The position numbers were made by a program, and so were the translations under genes. Of a stretch of 64,000 bases of DNA, positions 35,917 through 44,142 are shown piece by piece; the first letter of the stretch is position 1, and each line of letters starts with the position of its first letter. The stretch comes from Hyphomicrobium sp. (GTDB taxonomy: Bacteria; Pseudomonadota; Alphaproteobacteria; Rhizobiales; Hyphomicrobiaceae). Under the pieces are notes generated by a model. The model searched no databases. It had not been told where the DNA came from and worked only from the letters and a program-made list of their open reading frames with translations. Where the stretch lies: assembly GCF_019753045.1 (NCBI RefSeq), contig NZ_JAIELN010000012.1, positions 124,001 to 188,000 on the forward strand, written 5' to 3'.

Positions 35917-37128
35917 TCACTCGGCCTCCAGCACCGTGTGCTTGGATTCGGACACCGGGGAGCCCGGAGGCGTTGCCTTCTGTTTCTGTTCCTCCTTTTT
36001 CCGATCATCCGGCAGTTCGACGGCCGAACCGGGTTCCAGGCGATAGTATCCGGCGGTGACGACCTGCTCTCCGGCCTTCACGCCACTCTTGATGACTGCC
36101 TGGCCATCTTGGATTTCGCCGACGACGAGATCGCGCCGTTCAGCTTTTCGGTCGGGCCCGACGACATAGGCGAACATTTTATCGGGTCCGCGCTGGACGG
36201 CGGCATCGGGAATAACGACGACATTCTTTTCCGTCGTGATCAGCAGTCGCGTCGCGACGGTCAGGCCGGGCCAAAGAGTCATTTCGGTGTTCGGGAATCT
36301 CCCCTTCAGCTTGATCGAGCCGGTGGTCGTGTCGACTTGGTTATCGACGAGCGAAAGCTCGCCCTTGGCGAGTTCCTGTTTGCGGTCCGACGTGAATGCG
36401 GTGACGGACAACGGTCCGTGCTTCAGCTCATCGAGGATGCGCGGGAGACGTTCTTCCGGCTCCGTGAAGATCACGGCGATCGGCTGAATTTGCGCGATGG
36501 TCACGACGCCGCCCGTGTCTCCTGCGTGGATGATGTTGCCCTGATCGACGAGACGAAAACCGACGCGGCCGGAGATTGGGGCCTTGATAGTCGTGTAGAC
36601 GACCTGAACCTCCGTATTTGCGATCGCTCCGGCATCGGCCTTGAGGAGCGATTCCTGCTGCGCGATGTTCGACCGTTGCGTGTCGATCTGTTGTTGCGTG
36701 GTTGCTAGCGTGCCGACTTTTTCGAAACGCTCGAGATCGCGCTTAAGGTTGGCGAGGTTGGCCTCGTCCTGCGCCTTCTTGGCGACGGCCTGATCGAGAG
36801 CGGCCTGATACGGCCTCGGGTCAATCTGGATCAAAAGATCGCCGGCCTTGACGAATTGGCCCTCCTCGAAGGCGACCTTGGTGATCTCGCCGTCGACGCG
36901 CGAGCGAACCGTCACCGTATTCCAGGCTTGCACTGTACCGAGGCTGTCCAAATAAACCGGGAAGTTCTTGGCGACAGCGTCCACGGCCGTGACGGGCACG
37001 CGCTCGTCCGGATTTTTTTCCACTGTTCTTGTTTCGGCGCGGTGATGCTGCCAGACCCAATAGCCACCGCCAGCCAAGCCGGCCAAGAAAACCAACCAGA
37101 TAAATGTCTTAACCAGCGACCTCAACAC
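35917..37128 (-). CDS. RND efflux periplasmic adaptor (membrane fusion protein)
   Basis: 403-residue HlyD/MdtA-like adaptor that links the RND permease to an outer-membrane channel. The N-terminal anchor is at about 8-27. The first lipoyl half, VTVRSRVDGEITKVAFEEGQ, and the second, IKAPISGRVGFRLVDQG, flank an alpha-helical hairpin with AKKAQDEANLANLKRDLERF. The beta-barrel and membrane-proximal domains follow. Start is GTG at 37128 with GGAG five bases before it. The tail is Lys/Glu-rich. It is first gene of the operon. Confidence 0.92.
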   Translation of the reverse strand: MLRSLVKTFIWLVFLAGLAGGGYWVWQHHRAETRTVEKNPDERVPVTAVDAVAKNFPVYLDSLGTVQAWNTVTVRSRVDGEITKVAFEEGQFVKAGDLLIQIDPRPYQAALDQAVAKKAQDEANLANLKRDLERFEKVGTLATTQQQIDTQRSNIAQQESLLKADAGAIANTEVQVVYTTIKAPISGRVGFRLVDQGNIIHAGDTGGVVTIAQIQPIAVIFTEPEERLPRILDELKHGPLSVTAFTSDRKQELAKGELSLVDNQVDTTTGSIKLKGRFPNTEMTLWPGLTVATRLLITTEKNVVVIPDAAVQRGPDKMFAYVVGPDRKAERRDLVVGEIQDGQAVIKSGVKAGEQVVTAGYYRLEPGSAVELPDDRKKEEQKQKATPPGSPVSESKHTVLEAE

Positions 37129-37619
37129 GACTGCTCCATGCGTGGCAGCGGAGAAGTTGTGAGGCGGACAGCCCGCCTCGAATAAACGACGGTTCAGGAC
37201 GGCTGTTCCGTCGGACGTCGTTTCACATTTCCCGTCCGCAACGGCCGAAAAACATTCCGCATCCGGATAAACTTGGGATTTCAGCCGTCGATGTCGACCA
37301 TGATGGCGTTTATTTAACGCGGCTCTGCCTTGGGATCATCAGTTTGCGGATCGACGGACGCTGTCTTGCGCCTGATGGCGCTCGCCGACTCTCGCATAGT
37401 ACTCGTGGTTTACCGCGAGCAGCTGCTCCCGCCGTCGCCCAATCTCAATTTGCGTGAGCGTCGCGGTAAACAAAATCCGCGGATTCTAAGCTTCTGAGCA
37501 TGCCGATCTCTCGCGTGGCATGACGCCCCTCAACGATGAGGCGCGGTCAGCGTTCCGAATGCAGGGAAGGCGTCGATGCCCTTTGCGCAAGTTCTCAAGT
37601 TATGACGAGCAGGTAGCGC
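37129..37619. other. Intergenic stretch with one possible gene remnant
   Basis: About 490 bases between the efflux adaptor and cysC. The adaptor promoter should lie at 37129-37300. The only coding-like segment is the short minus-strand frame at 37339-37473 listed separately. No RNA gene, repeat or clear operator was recognised. Confidence 0.4.
37339..37473 (-). CDS. Possible small ORF or gene remnant, 44 aa
   Basis: A TTG-initiated open frame ends at TGA (37339-37341). It encodes LTQIEIGRRREQLLAVNHEY, then YARVGERHQAQDSVRRSAN. Codon use is plausible, but there is no clear ribosome-binding site, and a stop codon lies just upstream. It could be the tail of a decayed gene or chance. Confidence 0.2.
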   Translation of the reverse strand: MFTATLTQIEIGRRREQLLAVNHEYYARVGERHQAQDSVRRSAN

Positions 37620-38279
37620 CTACCAGCGCCGGGCGTTCGGAGCGCTCTCTCCCAAGAACCGCAGAATCCGGTCCACAAGCTCGTCGGGGCAGTTCGAGCC
37701 GTTCAGAACAATTTCCGGATTTTTTGGTGGTTCGTATGCGGACGAAATGCCTGTGAAGTTCGGGATGAGACCTTGACGCGCCTTCTTGTACAGACCCTTC
37801 GCGTCCCGCTTTTCGCACGTTGCCAAAGGCGTATCGACATAGACCTCTATGAATTCATCCTGATCAAAAATCTGTCTCGCCTTTTGCCTCTGCTCGATGA
37901 GAGGCGAGATCAGCGAGACGATCACGATCAGTCCCGCGTCTACCATCAGCTTCGCGACTTCGGAGATTCTGCGGACATTCTCCATCCGGTCTTCGGACGA
38001 GAAATCGAGATCGCTGCAGATGCCGTTGCGGCAACAGTCTCCATCCAGCACGAACGTATGGCGGCCGGCGGCGTAGAGCGTCTCATCAAGAAGGTTTGCC
38101 ACCGTTGTCTTGCCGGCGCCCGATAGGCCGGTGAACCAAATGCAGCACGGCCGTTGTGCCTTCAGATCGGCGCGATGAGCCTTGGTGATGGCAGAATCCT
38201 GCCACTGCAGGTCACCCGCTTTGCGTGAGGGGCGTTTTGGCGCTTCAACTTCAAGTATATGAGATTGCGCTCTCTGCAT
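37620..38279 (-). CDS. cysC: Adenylylsulfate (APS) kinase
   Basis: Phosphorylates APS to PAPS, the sulfuryl donor for sulfotransferases. 219 residues with P-loop GLSGAGKTT at 51-59, the LDGDCCRNG segment that binds APS (usually LDGDNVRHG), the DRMENVRRI motif and the IVSLISPL segment. Stand-alone kinase without a fused CysN. GGGGGA precedes ATG 38279; the long upstream extension is not coding. A sulfotransferase gene lies 217 bases upstream on the same strand, which suggests PAPS made here feeds sulfation rather than only assimilation (inference). Confidence 0.92.
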   Translation of the reverse strand: MQRAQSHILEVEAPKRPSRKAGDLQWQDSAITKAHRADLKAQRPCCIWFTGLSGAGKTTVANLLDETLYAAGRHTFVLDGDCCRNGICSDLDFSSEDRMENVRRISEVAKLMVDAGLIVIVSLISPLIEQRQKARQIFDQDEFIEVYVDTPLATCEKRDAKGLYKKARQGLIPNFTGISSAYEPPKNPEIVLNGSNCPDELVDRILRFLGESAPNARRW

Positions 38280-38495
38280 GTGTCCCCCAAGTGCTTGTAG
38301 GGACAGGCTAGCTGCAAATCGGTCGTCGCGAACTATTTGAGCGACGGGAAACCGGATATTTCGGTGGCTATGACAGATCAGCCACAACATCCGGTAGGAA
38401 AGTGGGAAAATTATTCCCGTCCGCTGGGCAGAGCACGGAAGGGAACGCATGCGGTAGACACGCTCGGAAGAAATTCCCTGAGCGCTGCTAACGCC

Positions 38496-39212
38496 TCACC
38501 ACTCATATCCAAAGTAGTCGAGTTCAGCTTTTGCGTGCTTCTCGATATAGGCACGCGCGGCCGGGTTTAGATAATCCCGATGGCTCGCCGTGCGCGGGCG
38601 CAACCCCGCCTTGGCGTCGGGCAGCGCGATCGGCTCTTGGATGCCCAATCGATCGAGGGTCGTGCGGAGACCGGACTCAAGCTCCTCGTAGCGAATGAAG
38701 TGGTCGACGAGCACATTTTGCCCGGAAGCATACATGAACCAGTTGGTCAGCATGACCGGCGGGATCTTGTGGAGAATGTAGTCGTTGACCCTCTCCTTGG
38801 TGTGATCCGACGTTTTCCGGTTGTTCCAGAAATACTGGCTTATCGCCCGGTCGTAGGGATTACGCACGACCGTGAACTTGAAATATTCGTTCCAAACCTT
38901 TTTCGACAGCCCGCGCTGAATCCGGAAGGCCGGCATGTGATCATAAAAGGTCATGCGGGGACGATGATGCTTTTCCAGCGGAACGAACGGAGGAATCGGC
39001 AGAGACACATAGGCAGCCCGGTGAAGCGGGATTCGCAAATTGCGCGGCCTGCGAGATTCCAAGAATTGCGCGTATTTTGGATCCTTCGCTTCCATGCCTG
39101 GCGTGACGATGTCCTCGGGTCCGCAAAAAAGGGACAGCTGCATTTCCACGCTGGATCCGCCCGTCTTGCCCGTTTTGACAAAAATGAACTTGTGACGGTG
39201 CGAGACGATCAT
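38496..39212 (-). CDS. PAPS-dependent sulfotransferase family protein
   Basis: 238 residues. The N-terminal FVKTGKTGGSSVEMQL is the 5'-phosphosulfate-binding loop. VRNPYDRAISQYFW near residue 120 is the 3'-phosphate-binding motif (Arg and the Ser after it). The remainder is helical with HKIPPVMLTNWFMY and ends in LDYFGYEW. This matches the sulfotransferase-2-like group that modifies carbohydrates or lipids at the cytoplasmic membrane. ATG 39212 is chosen; the frame could start at TTG 39218. The acceptor is unknown. cysC lies downstream on the same strand. Confidence 0.83.
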   Translation of the reverse strand: MIVSHRHKFIFVKTGKTGGSSVEMQLSLFCGPEDIVTPGMEAKDPKYAQFLESRRPRNLRIPLHRAAYVSLPIPPFVPLEKHHRPRMTFYDHMPAFRIQRGLSKKVWNEYFKFTVVRNPYDRAISQYFWNNRKTSDHTKERVNDYILHKIPPVMLTNWFMYASGQNVLVDHFIRYEELESGLRTTLDRLGIQEPIALPDAKAGLRPRTASHRDYLNPAARAYIEKHAKAELDYFGYEW

Positions 39213-39307
39213 TTCCAACCCTGAGTGCTTATGAAGTGCCGCGAGGCGGTTGCCGCCTGATGAGACGGCAATCGCATGACTCGCGGGATCATAATGTACT
39301 TATTTTC

Positions 39308-39337
39308 CCTCATCCACGGGGTTGTTCGAGGATGAGG
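39308..39337. repeat. Short hairpin related to the 61.7-kb repeat
   Basis: CCTCATCC at 39308-39315 pairs with GGATGAGG at 39330-39337. The right side, TTGTTCGAGGATGAGGTGA, resembles TGTTCGAGGATGACGTGA in the large inverted repeat near 61.84 kb, so it may be a degenerate half copy of a dispersed intergenic element. Confidence 0.45.
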
Positions 39338-39391
39338 TGAAATTTGCCGCCGACGAGCGCAGGGGCACGCCCCTTCGTTTTCGATGCGGCG

Positions 39392-40711
39392 TCAGATCAA
39401 CAGGAACACCAGTGTTGCGACCGCCATTGCGACGGTGGCGATCCAGCCGATCACGAGCAACGGGCGCGGGAGCGTTAGCCGCCCCATGATGTGAGGATTC
39501 ATCGCCATCACCATCATCACGGCCATGAGCGGCGCTGCCAATATTCCATTGACCACTGCGGTCCAGTACAGCGCCTTGATGGGATCGATGGACGTGAAAT
39601 TGAGCAACACCCCGCCGAGCGTCGCGACCGCTATCGTCGCATAGAACGCCTTTGCTTCTTGTAGCTTGTAATTGAGACCTTGCCTCCAGGAGAAAAGTTC
39701 GCTCACGCCGTAGGCCGCCGAGCCGGCCAGTACCGGTACGGCCAGCATGCCAGTAGAGATGATCCCGATCGCGAAGAGCGCAAACGTGAATGCCCCCGCA
39801 ACGGGTCGCAGAGCTTCTGCCGCTTGCGAAGAGGTTTGGATATCGGTCACGCCGGTGGCGTTCAACGTCGCCGCCGTCGCGAAGATGATGAACAGAGCGA
39901 TGACGTTCGACACGCCCATTCCAACCATCGTGTCGATGCGAATGCGCGAAAGCTCCGGACCCGCATCTCGCGGCGTGACGCATAGGGGTTTGACGTGACG
40001 CCGATGCAGCTCTTCCACTTCCTGCCCGGCCTGCCAGAAAAACAGATATGGGCTGATCGTCGTACCGAGAACAGCGACGAGCGCCATGGCATGGGGACCA
40101 TCAAATTCGAAATGCGGAACAAACGTTCCGAGAAGGGCCGTTCCCCACGGCACATGCGCCGTGAAAGCGACGCCCACATACGTGAATAAGCAGAGCGTGG
40201 CCCATTTGAGCACGGCCGCATACCTGGCATAGCTGACGAACGTCTCGAGTAGAATGCACACGATGCCGAACAACACGGTGTAGACGCGTTCCTGGCCGCC
40301 GATCAGCAAACCTAATGCAGCACCCATGGCGCCAAGGTCGGCACCGAGATTGATCACGTTCGCCACGAGCAGGAGAAAGACAACGGCACGGAGCAACCAC
40401 GGCGAATAGTGGCGTCGCAAATTGTGCGCGATGCCGTGACCGGTTACGCAGCCGATCCTTGCGGCGATTGCCTGGATGGCGGTCATCAGTGGAAAGCTGA
40501 AGAGCATGGTCCATGCGAGGCCATAGCCGAATTGCGCCCCGACCTGGCTGTAAGTCGCGATCCCGCTTGGATCATCATCGGCGGCGCCCGTGACCAACCC
40601 GGGTCCCAGTCTTGCGAAGAATCCCGTCGAAGATGGCGACCCAGCCGCGACCCCATTGGGAGGATTGACGATATCAGCAGTCGTTTCAGTCGCGTTCGGA
40701 TCCGTAGACAT
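39392..40711 (-). CDS. NRAMP-family transporter with altered metal-site motifs
   Basis: 439 residues, about eleven helices. The first helix carries DDDPSGIATYSQ (45-56), where typical MntH/NRAMP has DPGN. The sixth-helix region reads TTISPYLFFWQAGQ, lacking the canonical MPHN/H methionine. The fold is clear, but manganese/iron selectivity is therefore doubtful; such variants are found in NRAMP-related groups with other substrates (family knowledge). ATG 40711 is preceded by AGGAAGG. The frame extends 16 codons further upstream without a site. Monocistronic, divergent from a small secreted protein. Confidence 0.85.
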   Translation of the reverse strand: MSTDPNATETTADIVNPPNGVAAGSPSSTGFFARLGPGLVTGAADDDPSGIATYSQVGAQFGYGLAWTMLFSFPLMTAIQAIAARIGCVTGHGIAHNLRRHYSPWLLRAVVFLLLVANVINLGADLGAMGAALGLLIGGQERVYTVLFGIVCILLETFVSYARYAAVLKWATLCLFTYVGVAFTAHVPWGTALLGTFVPHFEFDGPHAMALVAVLGTTISPYLFFWQAGQEVEELHRRHVKPLCVTPRDAGPELSRIRIDTMVGMGVSNVIALFIIFATAATLNATGVTDIQTSSQAAEALRPVAGAFTFALFAIGIISTGMLAVPVLAGSAAYGVSELFSWRQGLNYKLQEAKAFYATIAVATLGGVLLNFTSIDPIKALYWTAVVNGILAAPLMAVMMVMAMNPHIMGRLTLPRPLLVIGWIATVAMAVATLVFLLI

Positions 40712-41033
40712 ACCCTTCCTGCGCAGGTTTGACGTCGATTTAGCCAGTTCGACAGGCAAGCTTAAGAGGCTGGCGAACGTCGTTTGTGCGCTGAATACTC
40801 AAGGTGCGCAATTTGCGGCTCTTCTACAGCAACGGTGCGCTGTTGTGAATGTTCGACGCGGTCCGCCCAGCCAGGACACCATCCAAACACGCGGTTTCTA
40901 GCCAGACAGTAAGTACCAACTGGCTAGGTCAAGAAGTCTATTTGCGGGCGCGGCTCCATCCACATTTCTAGACCTTGGGTGGCCTCGGATGCAGTGCCGG
41001 GCTCGTGCGCTGCAAGTTCAATGGAGTTGACCC
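40712..41033. promoter_or_regulatory. Divergent intergenic region with a perfect inverted repeat
   Basis: CTAGCCAG at 40898-40905 and CTGGCTAG at 40920-40927 form a perfect 8-bp inverted repeat with a 14-base spacer. It lies about 107 bases before the small secreted protein and 187 before the NRAMP gene, so it could be an operator or a leader hairpin. Nothing else coding is visible. Confidence 0.4.
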
Positions 41034-41318
41034 ATGAAAATCGCTTCAAAACATATCGCCGCCGCGGTCGGTTCTCTTGCGCTCCTCGCCGTAGCTGCAC
41101 CAATCGCGAATGCAAACTATTTGGGCTTGGCTGATGGCAACCCTGGACCTGCCGATATCTGGGCTGCAACGCATCCGGAGTTCGGCAAAGTTGTGCATTC
41201 CCATCAGACAACGATGGGCTTCCGAGCTTCGAGAGATTGCGCGAGCTTGCGCGAAGCCGCATTGGATACCGGATCGCGGCGCATGTGGCATCGCTATCAG
41301 GTTTGCAGGGGTGGATGA
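41034..41318 (+). CDS. Small secreted protein of unknown function
   Basis: 94 residues with a clear signal peptide (SLALLAVAAPIANA, cleavage near residue 27). The mature part is about 67 residues with two cysteines (CASLRE and the penultimate QVCRGG) that could form a disulfide. GGAG lies about 9 bases before the ATG. An opposite-strand frame of similar length lacks these features. Divergent from the NRAMP gene. No known family. Confidence 0.5.
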   Translation: MKIASKHIAAAVGSLALLAVAAPIANANYLGLADGNPGPADIWAATHPEFGKVVHSHQTTMGFRASRDCASLREAALDTGSRRMWHRYQVCRGG

Positions 41319-41365
41319 ACTACCCTCGCGGTCCGCTAAAATGACCGCGCGATGAATTTCGTTTC

Positions 41366-41500
41366 ATGCATTGCCTCGCATCTCTATCAAAGGGGTGGGA
41401 GGCAATCGCGCTAGGCCGGCAATCCTGGCGAGCGCGCGAGGGCGGCATCTGGGGGATTGAGGAATTCCTCGACTACGATTTTTCGCTTGAAGACGTTTAG
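41366..41500 (+). CDS. Possible 44-aa ORF, perhaps the tail of a lost gene
   Basis: The frame ends LGRQSWRAREGGIWGIEEFL then DYDFSLEDV and a TAG stop at 41498-41500. Trp-rich, acidic and codon-balanced, it reads like the C-terminus of a real enzyme. The frame is closed upstream at 41342, and the ATG at 41366 has no convincing ribosome site. I do not recognise the parent family. Confidence 0.3.
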   Translation: MHCLASLSKGWEAIALGRQSWRAREGGIWGIEEFLDYDFSLEDV

Positions 41501-41738
41501 CCATCAAATTCACACGCGACGCACACACTTTGACCTGTGCGGCGCGCGTGCGGCGTGGATTGCGAAAGCGCGAAATTCTCGCGATCCGCTAAAATTTCGA
41601 GCAGTCGAAGAGATTAGGCATCCACTGATATGACGAGGCCACGTCAGAAAGCGCCTGATTCACGCCGGTTTCTGACGTTTCCCAATCTGGCACCGAAGTT
41701 GCAGCTCCTCCATCGAAGCTCATTTCGCAAGATGCCGG

Positions 41739-42722
41739 ATGTATCGCGAATTCTCAGTCCAAACCACGCCTCTGCCGCAACGGGCCCGGTCATGGCAGGA
41801 GGCGGTATCTCAAATTATCTTGCCGTTCGAAGCCTCGTTTCGGCATCCAGATAGCTTTAACGCAATCTTGAGAAGTTGGGACCTTGGGACCGCGTCGCTG
41901 ACGTGGATGCGTACAGACGCGGTCCGTTACATTAGAAGAGTCGGACACGTCCAAGGCGATCACGAAGAGAATATTCTGGTTTCCTTCTCATCGCATTCCG
42001 ACGTCTGCTTCGAGCAAGACGGCATTCGGCTTCAATGCCCGAAGAAGCAGTTCTTCATCGAAAAGGGCCGAGAACCCTCGGATTTTCTGCAAACCGACAG
42101 CAACGAAATTTGGGTGCTCAAGATACCTCTGGCATCCGTCAAAAGGCACATCCGATCCATCGACCCCTTCTATGGCAGACTATTCGATGGGGATTCAGGC
42201 GTCGGCGGCCTCTTGTTCGACATGGTGCAGCAGGTGCCTCGCCGGTTCGGATCTTCGAACGATCGCTCGGCGGAAGGGGTCGGCAATACTTTCATCGAGC
42301 TTCTCGTCCTTGCGATCGAGTCTCACAATCGCGCGGTGAATAGCTCCCAATCTTCGGTGCAGCGCGCGCACCTCAGCCGCGTCGAGCGCTTCGTGAAGCA
42401 AAACATCGGCAACCCCAACCTTTCGCTCGAGATGATTGCGGGTGCCTGCAATATCTCCGTGCGCTACCTGCACACGCTTTTTCAAGGCAGCGGGACTTCG
42501 ATAGCGCATTGGATCCGGGACATGCGGCTGGAGGCTTGCCGGGCGCAACTGTCGGAAACAAATCGACGGGAGCGCATAAGCGAGATTGCATATCGGTGGG
42601 GCTTCAGCGATCAAGCTCAATTCAGCCGGCACTTCAAATCTCGTTATGGAATGACGCCTCGAGAAATGCGCGCGACCGCAGAACGAGACACTCTGAACAA
42701 GTGCTCACCAATCATCACTTAG
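41739..42722 (+). CDS. AraC-family transcriptional regulator
   Basis: 327 residues. The N-terminal effector domain (about 20-190) is of the AraC_binding_2 type. The C-terminal double helix-turn-helix (about 215-315) has LSLEMIAGACNISVRYLHTL in the first and ISEIAYRWGFSDQAQFSRHF with GMTPREMR in the second. ATG 41739 is the most plausible start. It sits 348 bases upstream of the ABC importer on the same strand and is the obvious candidate activator of that module. Effector unknown. Confidence 0.9.
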   Translation: MYREFSVQTTPLPQRARSWQEAVSQIILPFEASFRHPDSFNAILRSWDLGTASLTWMRTDAVRYIRRVGHVQGDHEENILVSFSSHSDVCFEQDGIRLQCPKKQFFIEKGREPSDFLQTDSNEIWVLKIPLASVKRHIRSIDPFYGRLFDGDSGVGGLLFDMVQQVPRRFGSSNDRSAEGVGNTFIELLVLAIESHNRAVNSSQSSVQRAHLSRVERFVKQNIGNPNLSLEMIAGACNISVRYLHTLFQGSGTSIAHWIRDMRLEACRAQLSETNRRERISEIAYRWGFSDQAQFSRHFKSRYGMTPREMRATAERDTLNKCSPIIT

Positions 42723-43070
42723 CACCGCAAAAATCTGTCCGATCGAGTGCTCGGCCGCTATCGGTTCGCGAGCTTACCGATGCCACGCGTTCATTCTCAT
42801 GTGGCATCCCGGCCGGGACGCTCGTGTGGAAAATTCAAAACTCTGCGGTGCACTATCGCGCAATGGTTTGTGCACTCATTGGCAAGTTGACGCCGGTCAG
42901 ACTGCTATCGTGTCAGTCAAGTCGACCGGCACCTGAGACCGTGGTCTCGCCAATCGGACAAAGCACACCACGACTTCCCAAACACCCGAGCCATCGTGGC
43001 TGTTCGGCATCGCCGGCGGCTTGCTGGACATGTGTATCAATTCTCGATTGAGGCAACCCAGGAAACATCG
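42723..43070 (+). promoter_or_regulatory. Regulatory region before the ABC importer with a 22-bp-spaced direct repeat
   Basis: GTGCACTAT begins at 42848 and GTGCACTCAT at 42870, a direct repeat with exact 22-base periodicity (two helical turns), the arrangement bound by AraC-family activators. A TTGACG -35-like element starts at 42887, just after the second repeat. I found no ykkC/guanidine or other known riboswitch core here. Confidence 0.5.
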
Positions 43071-44141
43071 ATGCACAAGCGCTTCCTCACGACCGTCGTC
43101 GCTCTCACGGCATGCTTGGCCTTCTCCTTGACGCCCGCGCGGGCCGAAAAGAAGGATCATTTTCGGGTCGCCTGGTCGATCTATGCAGGATGGATGCCGT
43201 GGGGTTATCTAAAAGACCAGGGCATTTTGAAGAAGTGGGCGGACAAGTACAACATCACCATCGAACTCGTCCAACTCAACGACTACATCGAGTCCATCAA
43301 CCAATACACAGCCGGCAAGTTTGACGGATGCGGCATGGCTACCATGGACACGCTGACGATCCCGGCTGCGGGCGGCGTCGACACGACCATCCTCGTCATG
43401 GGTGATTACTCAAACGGCAACGACGGCATGGTTATGAAAACCGGCAAATCCGTAGCCGACCTCAAGGGACAGAAAGTCAATCTCGTCGAATTCTCCGTGT
43501 CGCATTATCTGCTTGCCCGCGCGTTGAACAGCGTCGGCCTGACCGAGCGCGATGTGACGACCGTCAACACATCCGAAAGCGACTCGGTCGCTGCATTCAC
43601 CGGCTCAAACGAAATTCAGAACATCGTGAGCTGGAACCCGATGCTCAGCGACATCAAGAAAGTGCCCGGCGCTAAGTCCGTTTTCGATAGCTCCCAGATT
43701 CCTGGCGAGATCATGGACGTGATGGCCGTGAACTCGGAAACGCTGAAAGACAATCCAGCCCTCGGCAAAGCGCTGACAGGCGCATGGTATGAAATGTTGA
43801 CCTTGATGAATTCCGGTACGCCGGAAGCGGAAAAAGCCATCGCCTCAATGGCGGCAGCGTCTGGCACGGATGCCGCCGGATTCAAGGCGCAGCTCGCCAC
43901 GACTTACATGTTCTACACGCCGGCTGATGCACTCAAGTTCCAGGATTCCGCTTCTTTGAAGAAGACGATGGAACTGGTCCGCACCTTCTCATTCGATCAC
44001 GGACTGCTGGGTCAAAACGCAAAGTCGAAGGACGTCGTCGGAATCCAATTTCCAGATGGGTCGACGATCGGCGACGCGAACAACATCAAGTTCCGCTTCA
44101 ACACGACCTTCACAGCGATGGCTGCAGAAGGAAAGCTGTGA
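43071..44141 (+). CDS. ABC importer substrate-binding protein (NMT1/SsuA-like, urea-carboxylase-region type)
   Basis: 356 residues with a signal peptide (cleavage after TPARA, residue 25). The mature protein has VAWSIYAGWMPWGYLKDQGI, VQLNDYIESINQYTAGKFDG and IPAAGGVDTTILVMGDYSNG. These resemble the family of periplasmic proteins seen beside urea/guanidine carboxylase genes and, more widely, the nitrate/sulfonate/taurine binding proteins. AGGAAA precedes the ATG. It is first of three coupled ABC genes. Likely cargo is a small organonitrogen or organosulfur compound; no carboxylase is in the window. Confidence 0.88.
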   Translation: MHKRFLTTVVALTACLAFSLTPARAEKKDHFRVAWSIYAGWMPWGYLKDQGILKKWADKYNITIELVQLNDYIESINQYTAGKFDGCGMATMDTLTIPAAGGVDTTILVMGDYSNGNDGMVMKTGKSVADLKGQKVNLVEFSVSHYLLARALNSVGLTERDVTTVNTSESDSVAAFTGSNEIQNIVSWNPMLSDIKKVPGAKSVFDSSQIPGEIMDVMAVNSETLKDNPALGKALTGAWYEMLTLMNSGTPEAEKAIASMAAASGTDAAGFKAQLATTYMFYTPADALKFQDSASLKKTMELVRTFSFDHGLLGQNAKSKDVVGIQFPDGSTIGDANNIKFRFNTTFTAMAAEGKL

Positions 44142-44142
44142 G

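Noticed and set aside
39300-39983. Minus-strand frame running across the end of the NRAMP gene
   Set aside because: His/Arg-rich out-of-frame shadow of the transporter.
42723-43070. Guanidine (ykkC) riboswitch before the ABC importer
   Set aside because: Considered because the binding protein resembles guanidine/urea-carboxylase-region proteins, but no core motif was seen.
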